From NCBI GenBank assembly GCA_030533445.1, contig CM060076.1, forward strand, positions 3,724,501-3,788,500: a DNA stretch of 64,000 nt, in the 5' to 3' direction. Shown here piece by piece: positions 23,138-35,705 of the stretch. Origin of the DNA: Cyprinodon diabolis (taxonomy: Eukaryota > Chordata > Actinopteri > Cyprinodontiformes > Cyprinodontidae). The position numbers were made by a program, and so were the translations under genes. The notes below the pieces were generated by a model. That model made no database searches and was not told the DNA's origin. It saw nothing but the letters and a program-made list of their open reading frames with translations. The first letter of the stretch is position 1. Each line of letters starts with the position of its first letter.

Positions 23138-23800
23138 GAACTGTTGAGTGTAAATGGAACGCAACTGAACTGGATTGCGCCAGACACAACCGAACCACCG
23201 TGCTAAATCTAGTATTAGTTCAACAGGAAGGCTCGGCGCGGTTCATCTGTGGCTCGGTTCTCTGTTAACAAAGAGCGCATGAGCAGACCACGCCATCTAT
23301 CAACAGTCAGCTGACGCATTTCGCAGGTTTTCTGGCGTGTCTGGCTTTGCAATTCATAGATCTCTTCACCTGTTCACAACACAAACTTCTTCTCAACTTA
23401 TTACCAATCAATGGCATCAAAAGAGCGCGGTGTGACCTGGGATAATACAGAGACCGAGGCTCTCATTGAAATTTGGCCGGAGGACACTATCCAGGCACAT
23501 CAGTTCCTGAATGTTATGGCCGCCGCCAATTTTGTTTGTGTAATTTCCACGTTGAGAGCTGTAGTATCGTGGTCCGCCGATAAGGAGGCAAGGAACCGTG
23601 CTAGCATGATGTGTAAATGGTGGTAAGAATAAAGCTCGGCACGGTTAACTGAACCAAGCTCGGTCCAAACTCGACATGGATAAGGGTTAGTGGAAATGGG
23701 GCATATGATCAGAGGATAAGGTACGGAGGAAGACCTGTGAGACTGTGGGTCAGTGTCTCAACTCACTGGGAACCAGGCTACAGTTTGTAGTATCATAGGC
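23138..23800. other. Non-coding, no gene recognised
   Basis: The 71-codon frame at 23411-23626 reads TWDNTETEALIEIWPEDTIQ, which loosely recalls a Myb/SANT-like transposon protein (W near TExLIxIW). It is too short to call. Confidence 0.35.
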
Positions 23801-23806
23801 CAAAAC

Positions 23807-24549
23807 TGTCATGAAGGCGGACAGATGGACCCAGTATTCAAGGAGAGACAGTCAGTAGGAAAGTTCAAAACGTTTATCTAAAAAAACTAAACAAAAGCGG
23901 AGCTGTGGCTCCGGACACTGCAATCTCAGACACTCTGGTTTAACAGTCCAGACCAAGAATGTCCCCAAGTGCTCCAGGAAGCTGATCCTGGTCAGGGATC
24001 CAGAACAGACAGGAACAGACAGAACAGGCAGAATCCAGATCAGGCAAGAACAGAAACAGATGGCCAGATCCAGACTTCCAGGCATCCACAGGCTCCCAGG
24101 AGGGTTCAGACTCTGACTGGGACCAGAAGCATGACCAGGTGGTCACACACAGGAGCAGACAGGATCAGGTGCAGATGAACAGGCTCAGTGGAAGAGGGTA
24201 GCCGAGACAGGACGTAGAACCGGAACTTGAAGCAGGACTTTAAACTGGTCTCCTCCTTGGAGCCAGAGGACTCCGTGGGGGAGGAACAGTGGACGATCAG
24301 GAGACGAGACAAACACAAAAACCCTCTTTCCACTGGCTGCTAGGATCCAGGACATGAACCATCAAATAAAACTGAACAGACAGACTAACAAAAAGACAAG
24401 TAATGATCTGGCACTGAATGCTCAGGTTGAACTGAATTTAAACCAGAGGAAACAGGTAGGAGGAATAAATTATAATTGAGGCAGGGAGGGAAAACGGCAG
24501 GTGAGAGGAATTACTAATTAAGGGAGAGCTAACAGGCCAGATCATGACA
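23807..24549. mobile_element. TG...CA unit with 5-bp target duplication, solo-LTR-like
   Basis: The ends TGTCATGA and TCATGACA (8-bp inverted) have exact AAAAC flanks at 23802-23806 and 24550-24554. The 743-bp body is rich in CAGGCAGAACAGAC-type sequence. Size, TG...CA and the 5-bp duplication fit a solo LTR; orientation is unknown. Confidence 0.5.
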
Positions 24550-24661
24550 AAAACATCACAACCTTTTACAGAAAACTGAACAGGGTCCATCTTTGTTTTA
24601 GCAGGATCTGGACAGAACCACAGAAGCAGGGACGAAGACGTGAAATGAACTGTCCTACATG

Positions 24662-25367
24662 CAGAGGTGGAAAAAGTACTGAAATATCATACTCAAGTAG
24701 AAGTACCAATACTTGGATGAAATATTACTCAAGTACACGTAAAATTACCCATCAGAAAAATTACTCAAGTAAAAATAATAAGTAGCTAATTTAAAATGTA
24801 TTTTAAGTAAAAGTTACTTAGTTACATTAAAAAAACGGGGGCAGGGGATCTCTCCCAAAACATGCTTCCGCAGATTAGAAGTTATTGAATGCCGCCAGTT
24901 CAGTCACCTTTGGCAGACACATCTGGCATTGCATGATGATACTGTTGGCCCTCTTGAATTTAAATGAAAAGCAGTCTTTTCGTTGTTTTGGGCAGCAGAA
25001 TTCGATGTTTCAGCTAGCATTTCTAGTGAAACGTTCTCTGAACCGTCGTCGCTCTCCTGATCCACCTCCATCTCGTTCCCACTCTGCTACAGAAAGACTT
25101 GGCGCCTGGTAGCCTAGATCTACATGCTGATCACGTCACTCGCTGTAGTGCTTCCGGGCCCCATTTTTTGTCTTCCTTTCGGTTTTCCAAAGTTTTTTTT
25201 TTACTCAGTAACGGATGGGATTTGTAATGTAACGAAATACAATACTTCACTCAAAACGAAGTCAAGTAAAATTTAAATTAATGATTTTAAAAACTACTTG
25301 AAAAATACAAAGAAACCTACTCAATACGGTAACTTGAGTAAATGTATTTCGTTACTCTCCACCTCTG
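24662..25367. mobile_element. Nonautonomous hAT, CAGAGGTGGAAAAAGTAC ends
   Basis: Starts CAGAGGTGGAAAAAGTAC, ends TCCACCTCTG. The 8-bp duplication CCTACATG is exact at 24654-24661 and 25368-25375. ACTCAAGTA repeats line the ends. Confidence 0.88.
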
Positions 25368-25375
25368 CCTACATG

Positions 25376-26925
25376 AACGTCTCATTCAGAGACCCTGAAT
25401 GAGTCGATGTGATTAAAAATTTCTCTGCACCATCAACACCAAGTCAAACTCCTCTTAAGTGTAAACCTACTTGGCAATAAACTTGATTCTGAAAGCAAAA
25501 AAGTTTGGACTTTTCCAAACTTTTCTGCTGGTAACGTTTTTTTTTTTTTTTAACCAGCTCTTATCACTGGAAAGACGACCTGGAATTAAGTCAAAAATTA
25601 TTAAATTAGGTGTATTTACCCTTAATTTGAAAAGGTAAGTGAGATAGTTTGCCAATGGAATGAGTATTTTTACTCTTAAAATAAGATATTTAGATAAAAT
25701 GCACTTGAAATAAGACAATCCAATTGTGTTTTCTTATTTTAAATGTAAATTGTCTTGTTCCATTGGCAAAATGTCACTTTTACCTCCTCAATCCAAGAAC
25801 AAATGCACTTATTTTAAGGAAAAAATTACTTATCTTCCTGCTGCAGCAGATAGAGGATCCTCCATCTTTATTAATAGATCAGAGCCTGATGTCATAAAGT
25901 GACTTTCACAGGTAGGGACAGTCGGAGGGGACCAGTGGACATGACAGGGGACAGAATAGCAGCTTTTATTCAGTCGATCCGTTCATTGTTAAGATGACCA
26001 GAGACCTCCTCACTGTAGTGGGTCCATAAAGCCCGCTCACTGTTTTAAAGAATCTCAAACATGCAGTTTCACCATCTGACTGCAGCAGAGCAACAATACC
26101 AACCCTGTTCTGATCCAATTAGCCCCGTTAGCCAGAAGCCGCTGGACTTTGAGTTCTAATGGAGTTCTGCTCCACAGAGCCTGATCTTATCAGCTCGGTC
26201 TCGTGCGCAAACAAAGCCCCTCTGAGGTGTTCTGCCCGGAGTCAGACGGCTTACAGGAGGAACAACCGGCCGGCTGGAACCAAGCCGGTTCTGCAGAACC
26301 ACATGAAGGGAAAAATCAAATCAATTCTATAAATCTACGTCTGGATCCTAATTTTTCCTGATCAGACCAAAATAAAGTCAAAATAAAATAATTGAACGAC
26401 TTTCAGGGAAGTTTACTTTAAAAATTAGCTGCAGAAATCAGATCCTTGAGATATCGGTTCTGGTCCCATCATTGGTCAACAGAGCTGTTGCCAGCCTCCA
26501 TCCACAGGCTGCTGAGCATCTGGAGAGCCTGGACCAAACACTGGACTGACGGAGCGTCAACGATCCAAAAACAAGCTCCTATTGTTCAGGGAGATCCCAG
26601 ATGACCTTTGACCTCCCTGATCACTGAGGCGGTCCAGTTATTGATCAGCGTGGGCTCCGGGGAGAAGCAGACGACCAGTGAGGCTTTGCTTCCGCTGATT
26701 TCAGTGGGACCAGCAGGAAGGTAGAGAACTACTGGATCAGGCTGCAAAAACCCGTCAGTCACCGACGGTTAGAGTTTTCCTGGTAAATAAGCCGAGGCTC
26801 GCTCAGTTCGGACCCAAAACGCCTGTGAAAGGCGGCTGTCGAGCATCGACACAGATTATTCGCAATTCAGACTTTGACTAGGACAATTAACCTGCTTCTG
26901 TTTCTCTGACCAAAGACCACAATCC
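25376..26925. other. Non-coding, AT-rich repeat then unique-looking sequence
   Basis: 25480-25830 is AT-rich with TTATTTTAAATGTAAATTGTC and near-complementary segments, probably a decayed MITE. Nothing recognised after that. Confidence 0.4.
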
Positions 26926-26929
26926 GACC

Positions 26930-27330
26930 TAAAAAGACAGTTTCTTCAGAACGTTTGTGTGTTCTGGAATCAAATCTCCTAAAACGTGTTTCCGGATCAA
27001 CAAGTTCAACCCGCTCCCTGCTGAAACAGAACCGGGTCGCAATCATTCAAGGTTTCCTCACCGCCACCCGATACAAGAAGAAACCCCCAGAACCTAAAAA
27101 GACAGCTTCTTCAGCTTCTTCAGAACCTTTTTCAGAACCTTCTTCAGAACCTAAAAAGACAGCTTCTTCAGGACGTTTGTGTGTTCTGGAATCAGATCTC
27201 CTAAAACATGTTTCCGGATCGACAGCGGTCCTAAAAAAGTTCAACCCGCTCCCTGCTGAAACAGAACCGGGTCGCAATCATTCAAGGTTTCCTCACCGCC
27301 ACCCAAAACAAAACTAACCCCCAGAACCTG
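26930..27330. repeat. Tandem duplication, unit about 220 bp
   Basis: CCTAAAAAGACAG(T/C)TTCTTCAG, TGTGTTCTGGAATCA and GTTCAACCCGCTCCCTGCTG recur in order. Short CTTCTTCAGAAC repeats lie at the junction. The open frame across it is not a recognised protein. Confidence 0.75.
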
Positions 27331-27333
27331 CCC

Positions 27334-27844
27334 AAAACATTACTACTGAGATTTTACCCAATAAATTGTTAAATAGAAAAAAGAAAATTATTCAAATACT
27401 GATTTATGATAGCAAAGAAAATAATAACTATCTTTTGGCTAAAGCCACAACCCCGAGCACCGACCTTTGGTGGAAAAGAGTTAAGGAAGTGATCGTAATG
27501 GAAAAAATAACAGCAAAAGTACAGTTAAAGATAAATTGTTTCAAGAGACGCAGAGATAGAAAAACCTTACCTGCTCTGGAATTTTAACTGTAAAAATATT
27601 AATCTTTGGAATGGATAGGAATACAGAACGTGATGGATTCACATACTAAAATATCCTCTCTAAATTTTTGGAAAAGTTTTTTTTTCTTTTTTTCTTTATG
27701 TATTTGTATTTGTTTTTTGTAATTAGTTTTGTTTGTATTTATAAATCAATACCTTTGGGAAAGGAAAAAGAAAACAATTTATGAAATTCTGTAAAGAAAC
27801 GATTTATGCCTTTACCTAATAAAAATTAATAAAAAAAAAAAAAA
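27334..27844 (+). mobile_element. 5'-truncated L1-like LINE with poly(A) and target duplication
   Basis: The insert ends in a poly(A) tract preceded by AATAAAAATTAATAAA. It is flanked by exact 11-bp copies of AGAACCTGCCC at 27323-27333 and 27845-27855, as expected of target-primed reverse transcription. Confidence 0.82.
27366..27587 (+). pseudogene. L1-like ORF2 C-terminal remnant
   Basis: About 70 codons including LWWKRVKEVIVMEKITAKVQ and LKINCFKRRRD, then a stop. The WxxxVxEVxxMEKITxKxxL pattern recalls the extreme C-terminus of fish L1 ORF2. No reverse transcriptase motif remains. Confidence 0.5.
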
Positions 27845-27855
27845 AGAACCTGCCC

Positions 27856-30155
27856 TGAAAGACTTCATTAGGTAACCATGGCAACCATAAAGACAGGGCT
27901 GCCCGGTCCCTAACATGGAGATTCTGTTGGGGTTTTAGGGCCTTAATATGTCCCCCCCTGAGGTTCCAGGGTCCCTGAGGGACCCCGTTTAGCTTTAATG
28001 AGTCTGCTCATTACCAACAAAAAAGACCCCCCCCCCCCCCCCCCCCCCTGCTGGGTCACACCTGCTGGACTTTAAACTCCCATCCAGGAGACCCTCAGTG
28101 AAGCAACAAGAGGACCGAAGACCTTCTTTGGCCTTTAGAGGGAAAATAATCAGGACATTAAAAAAATAAAACATGCTGGATGAGACTAGAGGGAGGATTT
28201 CCCTCCATCTCAATTCAAAAATACTTTATTGATCACAAATTAAATAATGTTTGTAGATTTTAATGTAAAACACTAAAGAAACAGAGTGAAATTTCATTTC
28301 AGGAAAAAAGAAGAAAAAAAAAAATTCAGAGTCAACTTTTCTCTCATGTGAAAAAGAGGAGAGAAAAAGAGCTCTCATTTCTAAAGAGAACCTGTCTGGC
28401 AACATGAAGTAGGCCAACAGAGTTTGGCCCGGGAGATGACGCTACTCTTTAGATCTCAATTTCCACAAATCATGACAGAAAGAATATTTAGTACAAATAT
28501 TGATGGTTAAAAAGACATTTTAGGGGACCAACCAAGGACCAGCCAAGAGCTCATCAGGGAAAGTGGGGAAATTTTAAATGGCTACTACTGTAAACCCAAA
28601 AGAAGAGAAATAAGATGCTGCCCAAAATAACCCAAAGATCTGCTATATGGAAGGTATGAAGGAATAAAACAGTTTTATAGCGGCCTAGTCAAAGTCCAGA
28701 ATTAAATCCAAGCTGCTGCTGGACCCAAAACAGGCAGATCATCCTGGAAAAGCTTAAAATTAAATAAACTCTCCAAAGCAAAGCGGCTCAAAATTCTTTA
28801 AAGGTGACATAAAAGTAGCATCGAGACAGAACCGGTTTGTTTAGGTTTATTTCTTTTTCTAGATTGATCTAAAAACTTTTGTCTCATAATAATAATGTTT
28901 GCATTAGTTTGATGATCCCAAAGATTGAAATTTGACCAAACGGTAAAAATGAAAAGCTAAATCTCAAATAAAAAGAAGAGAAAAGAGGAAACTTGGTCCA
29001 GGAGGAGGAGCTGGTCTCAGCAGACCACACCTCTGTGACTGCAAACAATATGAGCATGTCCTCATCAGAAATGTTCACACCTAAAAACACCCGTTCTGCT
29101 CACCATCTGCAGGGTTTCATCGGGACTTCCTTTCCTCAGAACGATTGTTTGCTGGTTCAGAAGCTCAGATGCTTCCATAGACCCACCTACCCTCAGTCAG
29201 CGACCCTCAGATCCAAGCATTCAGCTTCAACTGGTTTCATTTTGATCCGTCCTCTAAGCAGAAGCAATGCTGATGTTTATCTATTATAAGAAATGGCCTA
29301 AACACAGTCACATGGTGTTTCATCCACACACCTTTCAAATGGGGCTTTAAAATTTTTAAAACATTTCTCAAAATTATTTTTTCACAAATACTTTTTGTTT
29401 TATAGCTGTGTAAACAAATAAAAATAGCTTTTAAATTCCACCTGAAATGTGTGATTAATGCAACAGCAGGTATTAATTTTAGCCCCGCCCCCTAATGGCC
29501 ACCATCATTGGAAGCTAGAGGCTCAGACCTTTCCAAGGAAGGGTCGGAGGTCATTGTGCGACCTTTTCAGGTGTAACCGGCGTGCGTTACATAGGCTTGC
29601 TCTGTTATTATTCTCTATTTAGTCTGGTGATATTATTGTGTTCAATAGTAAATTTCAATGACTTAATGGCTAAATCTTAGGAACAAAGGCTTTGTTTTAT
29701 GCAAAAGGTCTCCAATAATGTAAATCAGCATATTTGTCTGTCCAGATTCCCCTTTTATGAGCGCATTTTTGCATAATTTGGCCACTTTTGGCACTGTGCC
29801 AAAATCACATTTCCTCCTAGCACACTGCCCACTAAAACCTTTGTGGAACAAACGTTCTTCCACTTAACCAGGCCAAATGGACTTGCGTTATAGTCAAGAT
29901 GTTAATCTGTAACGTCTGAGGGTTCATCAAGAGTTTCAAATGGGATTTTGTGGCGTTTTCCAGTGTTTATTCTGGAAATCAGACTTGATGTCATTTAAAA
30001 TGGTGGTTCCACCTGAAAAATATTCCTCAATGCCTTTCTATTATACAAATACAAACAATTGTATTTCCTATGTATAGTTTGGGAGCTGAACTTGCTTTAA
30101 GTCACGTATGTAATCTCAGGTGCTTAAGGTTAAGCTAAATGTTAGCCTGTTTTAT
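27856..30155. other. Non-coding, fragments of repeats only
   Basis: 28490-28600 shares AGCCAAGAG...AAAGTGGGGA with 60745-60800, and GCCTAGTCAAAGTCC at 28683 is Tc1-like. The rest, including the 98-codon frame at 28993, is not recognised. Confidence 0.45.
28027..28048 (+). repeat. C22 homopolymer
   Basis: Twenty-two C in a row; the complement is a G tract able to form a quadruplex. Confidence 0.9.
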
Positions 30156-30159
30156 CAAC

Positions 30160-30580
30160 TGCAGAACCAGTTTGAAGATCATTGTCCAGATGGCCCCAAC
30201 CCAACCATCAGTGTGTTCAGTACCATCCTCCAGCGGCATCACACACATAACACCCACAGTATGATGCAGCCAACACCTTACTTCACAGCCAGAAGGCAGC
30301 CCTAAGGTCTGATAATGATGCCTTGACTAAATCTGATCGTTCGTCCGGTTTTTCTCTGGTCCTTAGCTCTTCATTGTCACTCTGCTTTATTTGGATTTTC
30401 AGAAACTACAACGGATTTTCCAGAAAAACACCCAAATTGATGAATACAAAAAAAGTTTGAGAGGAAATGAGAACGTTGTCCTGATTGTTCAGCATGGTAG
30501 AGGCAGCATCATACTACGGGCCTGTTTCATCAGGTGGTTTGGTTCACTGAATAAAGAGAAAAAAAAACTAGAAATTCCTC
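30160..30580 (+). repeat. Old Tc1/mariner relic
   Basis: CAGCATGGTAGAGGCAGCAT gives HGRGSI, the counterpart of the Tc1 HGGGSI block, followed by a degraded CFI. Upstream segments also recall Tc1 coding sequence, with many breaks. Confidence 0.5.
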
Positions 30581-30989
30581 AATGTTTACCATTAATCTTT
30601 ATAATAATCAAAATGTTTTTCTTTTTTTTATGTAGAAAATGTAAAAGTCTGGGTTTGTTTTGTAGCTTTAAGGTCCCAGAGAAACTTGATCCAGAACCAG
30701 GTGGTTTTATAGAAGGTTCAACCTGAGGAGCAATCTGCTGGCAGCGTCAGACTGACCTACAAACAGCATCAGGAGATGGTGGAAAGAATCTTGGTTCTGG
30801 TTCTGTTCATTAACACCTTTAAGAAAACACAACAGTTCAAAACAGGAGGTAAAACCAGCAACTGATATAAAACAGGAACCACCAGAACCATCCTAGAGTT
30901 GGTTCAGGTCCAAAAAGGCAAAATAAACGTAGACTTTGCCTCAACTTTATTTATCGCTTGGGAAATTCTGGTCCTAGTAGCTTATATAG

Positions 30990-31500
30990 GCTGTGACTCC
31001 ATCCTGGAAAGAAACATCAGCTGTGCTGCTGCCATCATTGTTTATAGATGCTGGAGATCTGCCTGTTTTCCAGTGTGGTCCTGTTTCTCTGACCGTGACT
31101 GAGTGGATGTGCTCTCTTCGTCCTCTGGCATGGGAGCTGGCTCGGAGCTCGTCTGCCTGGCTGTGTGTTTCCTGGACGGGGCCGCCTTTTACAGCTGCTT
31201 TTTATGTCTCTGCTTCTGTCTCCTTGAACCCCAGTCGGCCTCGGCAGATGGCCGCTCACACCGAGCCTGGTTCTGCTGGAGGTTTCTTCCTGTTCAAAGG
31301 GAGTTTTTCCTCTCCACTGTCGCTACAAGCATGCTTAGTGTGAGGGATTGTATTTGAGTCAGTGAGTCAATTCAATCAACTGGTTTTCCTTAGATAGAAA
31401 ACTTTGTATCAATTTGACTGGATGATCTGGTTGAACTGTAAAGTGCCTTGAGATGACATGATGTGAATTTGGCGCTATATAAATAAACTGAATTGAATTA
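30990..31500 (+). mobile_element. L2 LINE 3' region
   Basis: CTGTGACTCCATCCTGGAAAG through CTATATAAATAAACTGAATTGAAT. The overlapping frames on both strands are chance frames. Confidence 0.8.
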
Positions 31501-31614
31501 TATAGAGTAGCCTACATAGAGTTAAAGCAAGATGCCATTAAATATAAAAATATGAGTGAATATAGCACCAAAAAAAGCATAAAATGTCCTGGAATATGTT
31601 TCCCTTAGATTTAA

Positions 31615-32113
31615 AGCTACAGTGTGTAATAATTACAGGGATATACAGTCAGAAATGTAATATATTATACATAACTATGTTATTTATCATCATCTACGAG
31701 CTCAGCCTCTTAACCTTAATATTTGCGTTGCCTTAGAATTCGTTATTTATAATTACATAGGAGCGGGTCTCGCAGCCATGGAGGCAGACATCTTTGCGCT
31801 ACGGCAGCGCAGAGCCAACAAACTAGCGATTGCGAGATCGCCCATTACGCTCGAAAGTAACTACGGCAAGTTGAGAGAGATGAACTGAGACGGTACTGAA
31901 CACACAGACTAATGAAATACTATCTGTAAAATTATCTATGTAAACAAACCTCATCACTTCAGAAGGTAGGTGATGCGGACGTTGTGGAAGACATTTTGTC
32001 CCGTAACGCTCGCCGTACTGTTGGGGGGGAGAAGCGGTGGGGGGGGGGATGTTCATGTTGCTGCGGTCTGCAGCCTGGACGTTAGATGCCGCTGAAAATT
32101 ACACACTGTAGCT
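31615..32113. mobile_element. TTAA-target MITE, AGCTACAGTGTGTAAT ends
   Basis: The inverted ends AGCTACAGTGTGTAAT and ATTACACACTGTAGCT are flanked by TTAA at 31611-31614 and 32114-32117. The 499 bp have no transposase. Confidence 0.82.
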
Positions 32114-32418
32114 TTAAAAACATCTGCTCAACTGAGAGACGGGCAATGGCGCAACAGTAAGCAGAGCATGCAGTTGCTTAGGGGCCCCGTCTGACACCTA
32201 GTTGGCCCCCTACGCAACAGTGGACTAGGACACCTCTTTGCAAATGTAATGGTGCAAAAAATCAGTCTTAAACCACCTGATACTAAATTGACTGACCGGA
32301 GCTTATTTATACCCCAACACATGGCAGATTTCACCATGATGGTGAGCCGTATGAACACGGCACCAATAGCAAAGCAGACAGTGGAACTTTTAATCACTAT
32401 GTTAATAACTGTATACAA

Positions 32419-33225
32419 GGGCGTAGGTTTGATTTCAACTTTTGCAGGGACACTATTGGACTGATGTTATTGGTCCTATGCAATAATCTGCATGCTTGTT
32501 TGTTTATGCTTGACTTGAAAATCGGGGTGTATTTTGTTTAAAGAGAAAAACAGCTTTTATTGCTACATTTGTACAAGTTTTATAATCCTGCTTATCAATG
32601 TTTGAAGCATCTGATGAATGAGGAATTATGACTTTTCTCCACTGCATTTGAAATTACCAGTGACTAAGACAGAGAGTAAATCTGTGCCTATTTAACTAAA
32701 TATAGTCTAAATATGTCTGTTAATAATTGTGCAGAGGTAAAACCCACTCTTATCTTTTAAATATTCTCTCTGTATCATGAAACAAAGCAAAAATAAAACA
32801 TTCAAGGGATGCAAAATAAATTTATTGCATTTACATGAGCACTGGAACTAACACTGAGCATTTAGAATATTAATTTCACTCTAGAGTTCATCTAGGCTGT
32901 AGTTACTCCATTTAACCCATATTATGTATTTTATCTTGCTCTGAAACAATTCATTAGAATAATCGATTATTGAAATGTCAAAAAATGTAGTAATCATTGA
33001 CTATAACTGGAGTATAGAGACTCTAAAACATGTCTTTAGCTCACGTGACCGACTTAGAGCTGGAATTATACCAAAAATAAAAATATAGAAACATTTTGCA
33101 TTTTAGATAAAAGATGTTTTGAGATAAAATTGTAAATTATAGACATGTTATTCACATCTAATTGTAGGTCGTTCCAAAATTTTGGTAGGGACATGTCCCT
33201 ATGGGCCCTATGCAAACCTACTCCC
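32419..33225. mobile_element. Possible MITE, GGGMGTAGGTTTG ends
   Basis: GGGCGTAGGTTTG at the left and CAAACCTACTCCC at the right pair at 12 of 13 positions. No target duplication found. Confidence 0.35.
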
Positions 33226-33229
33226 ATGA

Positions 33230-34040
33230 CTGCATAGTTCATTGGGTTAGTAAATAAATACTCATATGTTTCAAACCGCAATAAAGACCTTAAAAGAACG
33301 GTATAATTGAGTATTTTACTTGTTTTTACAATAGGACTTGGAATTATGAGGGGCTATACTTCATATGGTGCTCACCCAGATAATGTTGCTTATTGTTGTG
33401 TCGTTACGCCATTGGAGACGGGACAGTATAAACTAAAACCAGGAATGAGGAGACCCTGAGAACCGGAATCGTAAAGGATGAGGGGTCAGATTCCTTCAAG
33501 TGTCCGACTCAAAGTTCTGCTAAAATCAGACAGAAAATCAGAAAATGAGATCACCAGAACCTCCTGGATGGAAGCCTGTGATCCTGTTTACCATCAGCTG
33601 ACTGCTGCCCCCTGCTGGCTAAGATCCCTGAACTCATTTCCAAACAGAATAAAGCATGCTGGGAATATTCCAGACCAATCAGAGGTAAAAAAAAAAAAAA
33701 AAATTCAACAATCCAAAAAATCCATCTTCAGGATTTCATCTAAAATCCTCATTAAACAGTTTGCTGGTGGTAGACTGATGAATCCTGCTGCTACTGTGAG
33801 TCATTTCCCCCAATCTCTGCTTTAAAGTTTCACCATAAGTGTTTTTTCTTTTTCTTTTTGTTTCCTATAGTTTTTCCTCTTTTTTTAATACAGGACTCTC
33901 AGTCAATCATCTTAAGAGAAGATTTTGAAGGATTTTTCACACTTTTTACAGTTTAGTGTTTTTTAGCATTGGGTCCAGATTTCTTGGTCAGTTTGCTACG
34001 AACGCGGTGAAATAGAGGATTCCGTTTATGCTGTAAAATA
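33230..34040. other. Non-coding, no gene recognised
   Basis: Nothing recognised beyond homopolymer runs. Confidence 0.45.
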
Positions 34041-34042
34041 TA

Positions 34043-35261
34043 CACTCACCGGCCACTTTATTAGGTACCCCATGCTAGTAACAGGTTGGACCCCCTTTTG
34101 CCTTCAGAACTGCCTCAATTCTTGGTGGCATAGATTCAACAAGGTGCTGGAAGCATTCCTCAGGGAGTTTGGTCCATATTGACATGATGGCATCACACAG
34201 TTGCCGCAGATTTGTCGGCTGCACATCCATGATGCGAATCTCCCGTTCCACCACATCCCAAAGATGCTCTATTGGATTGAGATCTGGTGACTGTGGAGGC
34301 CATTTGAGTCCAGTGAACTCATTGTCATGTTCAAGAAACCAGTCTGAGATGATTCCAGCTTTATGACATGGCGCATTATCCTGCTAAAAGTAGCCATCAG
34401 AAGTTGGGTACATTGTGGTCATAAAGGGATGGACATGGTCAGCAACAATACTCAGGTAGGCTGTGGCGTTGCAACGATGCTCAATTGGTACCAAGGGGCC
34501 CAAAGAGTGCCAAGAAAATATTCCCCACACCATGACACCACCACCACCAGCCTGAACCGTTGATACAAGGCAGGATGGATCCATGCTTTCATGTTGTAGA
34601 CGCCAAATTCTGACCCTACCATCCGAATGTCGCAGCAGAAATCGAGACTCATCAGACCAGGCAACGTTTTTCCAATCTTCTATTGTCCAATTTTGATGAG
34701 CTTGTGCAAATTGTAGCCTCAGTTTCCTGTTCTTAGCTGAAAGGAGTGGCACCCGGTGTGGTCTTCTGCTGCTGTAGCCCATCTGCCTCAAAGTTCGACG
34801 TACTGTGCGTTCAGAGATGCTCTTCTGCCCACCTTGGTTGTAACGGATGGTAATTTGAGTCACTGTTGCCCTTCTATCAGCTCCAACCAGTCTGGCCATT
34901 CTCCTCTGACCTCTGGCATCAACAAGGCATTTCCGCCCACAGAACTGCCGCTCACTGGATGTTTTTTCTTTTTCGGACCATTCTCTGTAAACCCTAGAGA
35001 TGGTTGTGCGTGAAAATCCCAGTAGATCAGCAGTTTCTGAAATACTTAGACCAGCCCTTCTGGCACCAACAATCATGCCACGTTCAAAGTCACTCAAATC
35101 ACCTTTCTTCCCCATACTGATGCTCGCTTTGAACTGCAGGAGATTGTCTTGACCATGTCTACATGCCTAAATGCACTGAGTTGCCGCCATGTGATTGGCT
35201 GCTTAGAAATTTAAGTGTTGAGCAGTTGGAAAGGTGTACCTAATAAAGTGGCCAGTGAGTG
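34043..35261 (-). mobile_element. Nearly complete Tc1/mariner transposon
   Basis: The inverted ends CACTCACYGGCCACTTTATT AGGTAC are flanked by TA on both sides (34041-34042, 35262-35263). Its 1219 bp hold one transposase gene on the minus strand. Confidence 0.92.
34075..35115 (-). pseudogene. Tc1-like transposase with a single nonsense codon
   Basis: The 346-codon frame starts MGKKGDLSDFERGMIVGARR with paired helix-turn-helix DNA-binding segments (LSISETADLLGFSRTTISRV; later SERTVRRTLRQMGY). The DDE triad is in place: D in AWSDESRF, D in QDNAPCHKAG, E in SPDLNPIEHLW. The frame ends KAKGGPTCY. The only break is TAG at 34384-34386, just before the second catalytic Asp, so translation yields 243 residues. 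No frameshift. Recent inactivation is likely. Confidence 0.92.
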
Positions 35262-35405
35262 TATTTTTAAAACATATCTCACATTACTTTATTCATTTTT
35301 TTAAAAATTAAAAAAAGCTGTTTATCCAAACCAACGTAGATCTCTATATGAGTCAATTAATTCCTTAATTGCTGACTTCAGACGGTCAATCCAGAACTTC
35401 CATAT

Positions 35406-35704
35406 TAGTGTTGCGCCGATGCAATTTTTTGGCCCCGATACCTGGATGTACAGTATCGGCTGATACCGATACCATCTGTTTGATATTGATGTGTGGTTAT
35501 ATATGAAGAACTGCATATTACTTGGATGTAAAATAATTACCATCATGGCTTTGTCAAGCTGCTGCCTACCTTTGTGAAGCAGGAAAAAGACTTTTTATTG
35601 CCTACCTGGAATGGGTGATAATAGCTGAAGAAACTTTTGGCTCTCAAAATGGTATTAGTGCCCTATTGCCTGGTACTCACTAATACTATCATTTTAGTGC
35701 TGGA
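35406..35704 (+). mobile_element. hAT-like fragment, TAGTGTTGC end (right end missing)
   Basis: Matches 55203-55233 plus 56123-56420 with the same ATACCGATACCATCTGTTTGA core; truncated at the 3' side. Confidence 0.6.
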
Positions 35705-35705
35705 T

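Noticed and set aside
26955..27317. 120-codon frame with a repeated module
   Set aside because: The module is the DNA tandem duplication; no domain, and a matching open frame exists on the other strand.
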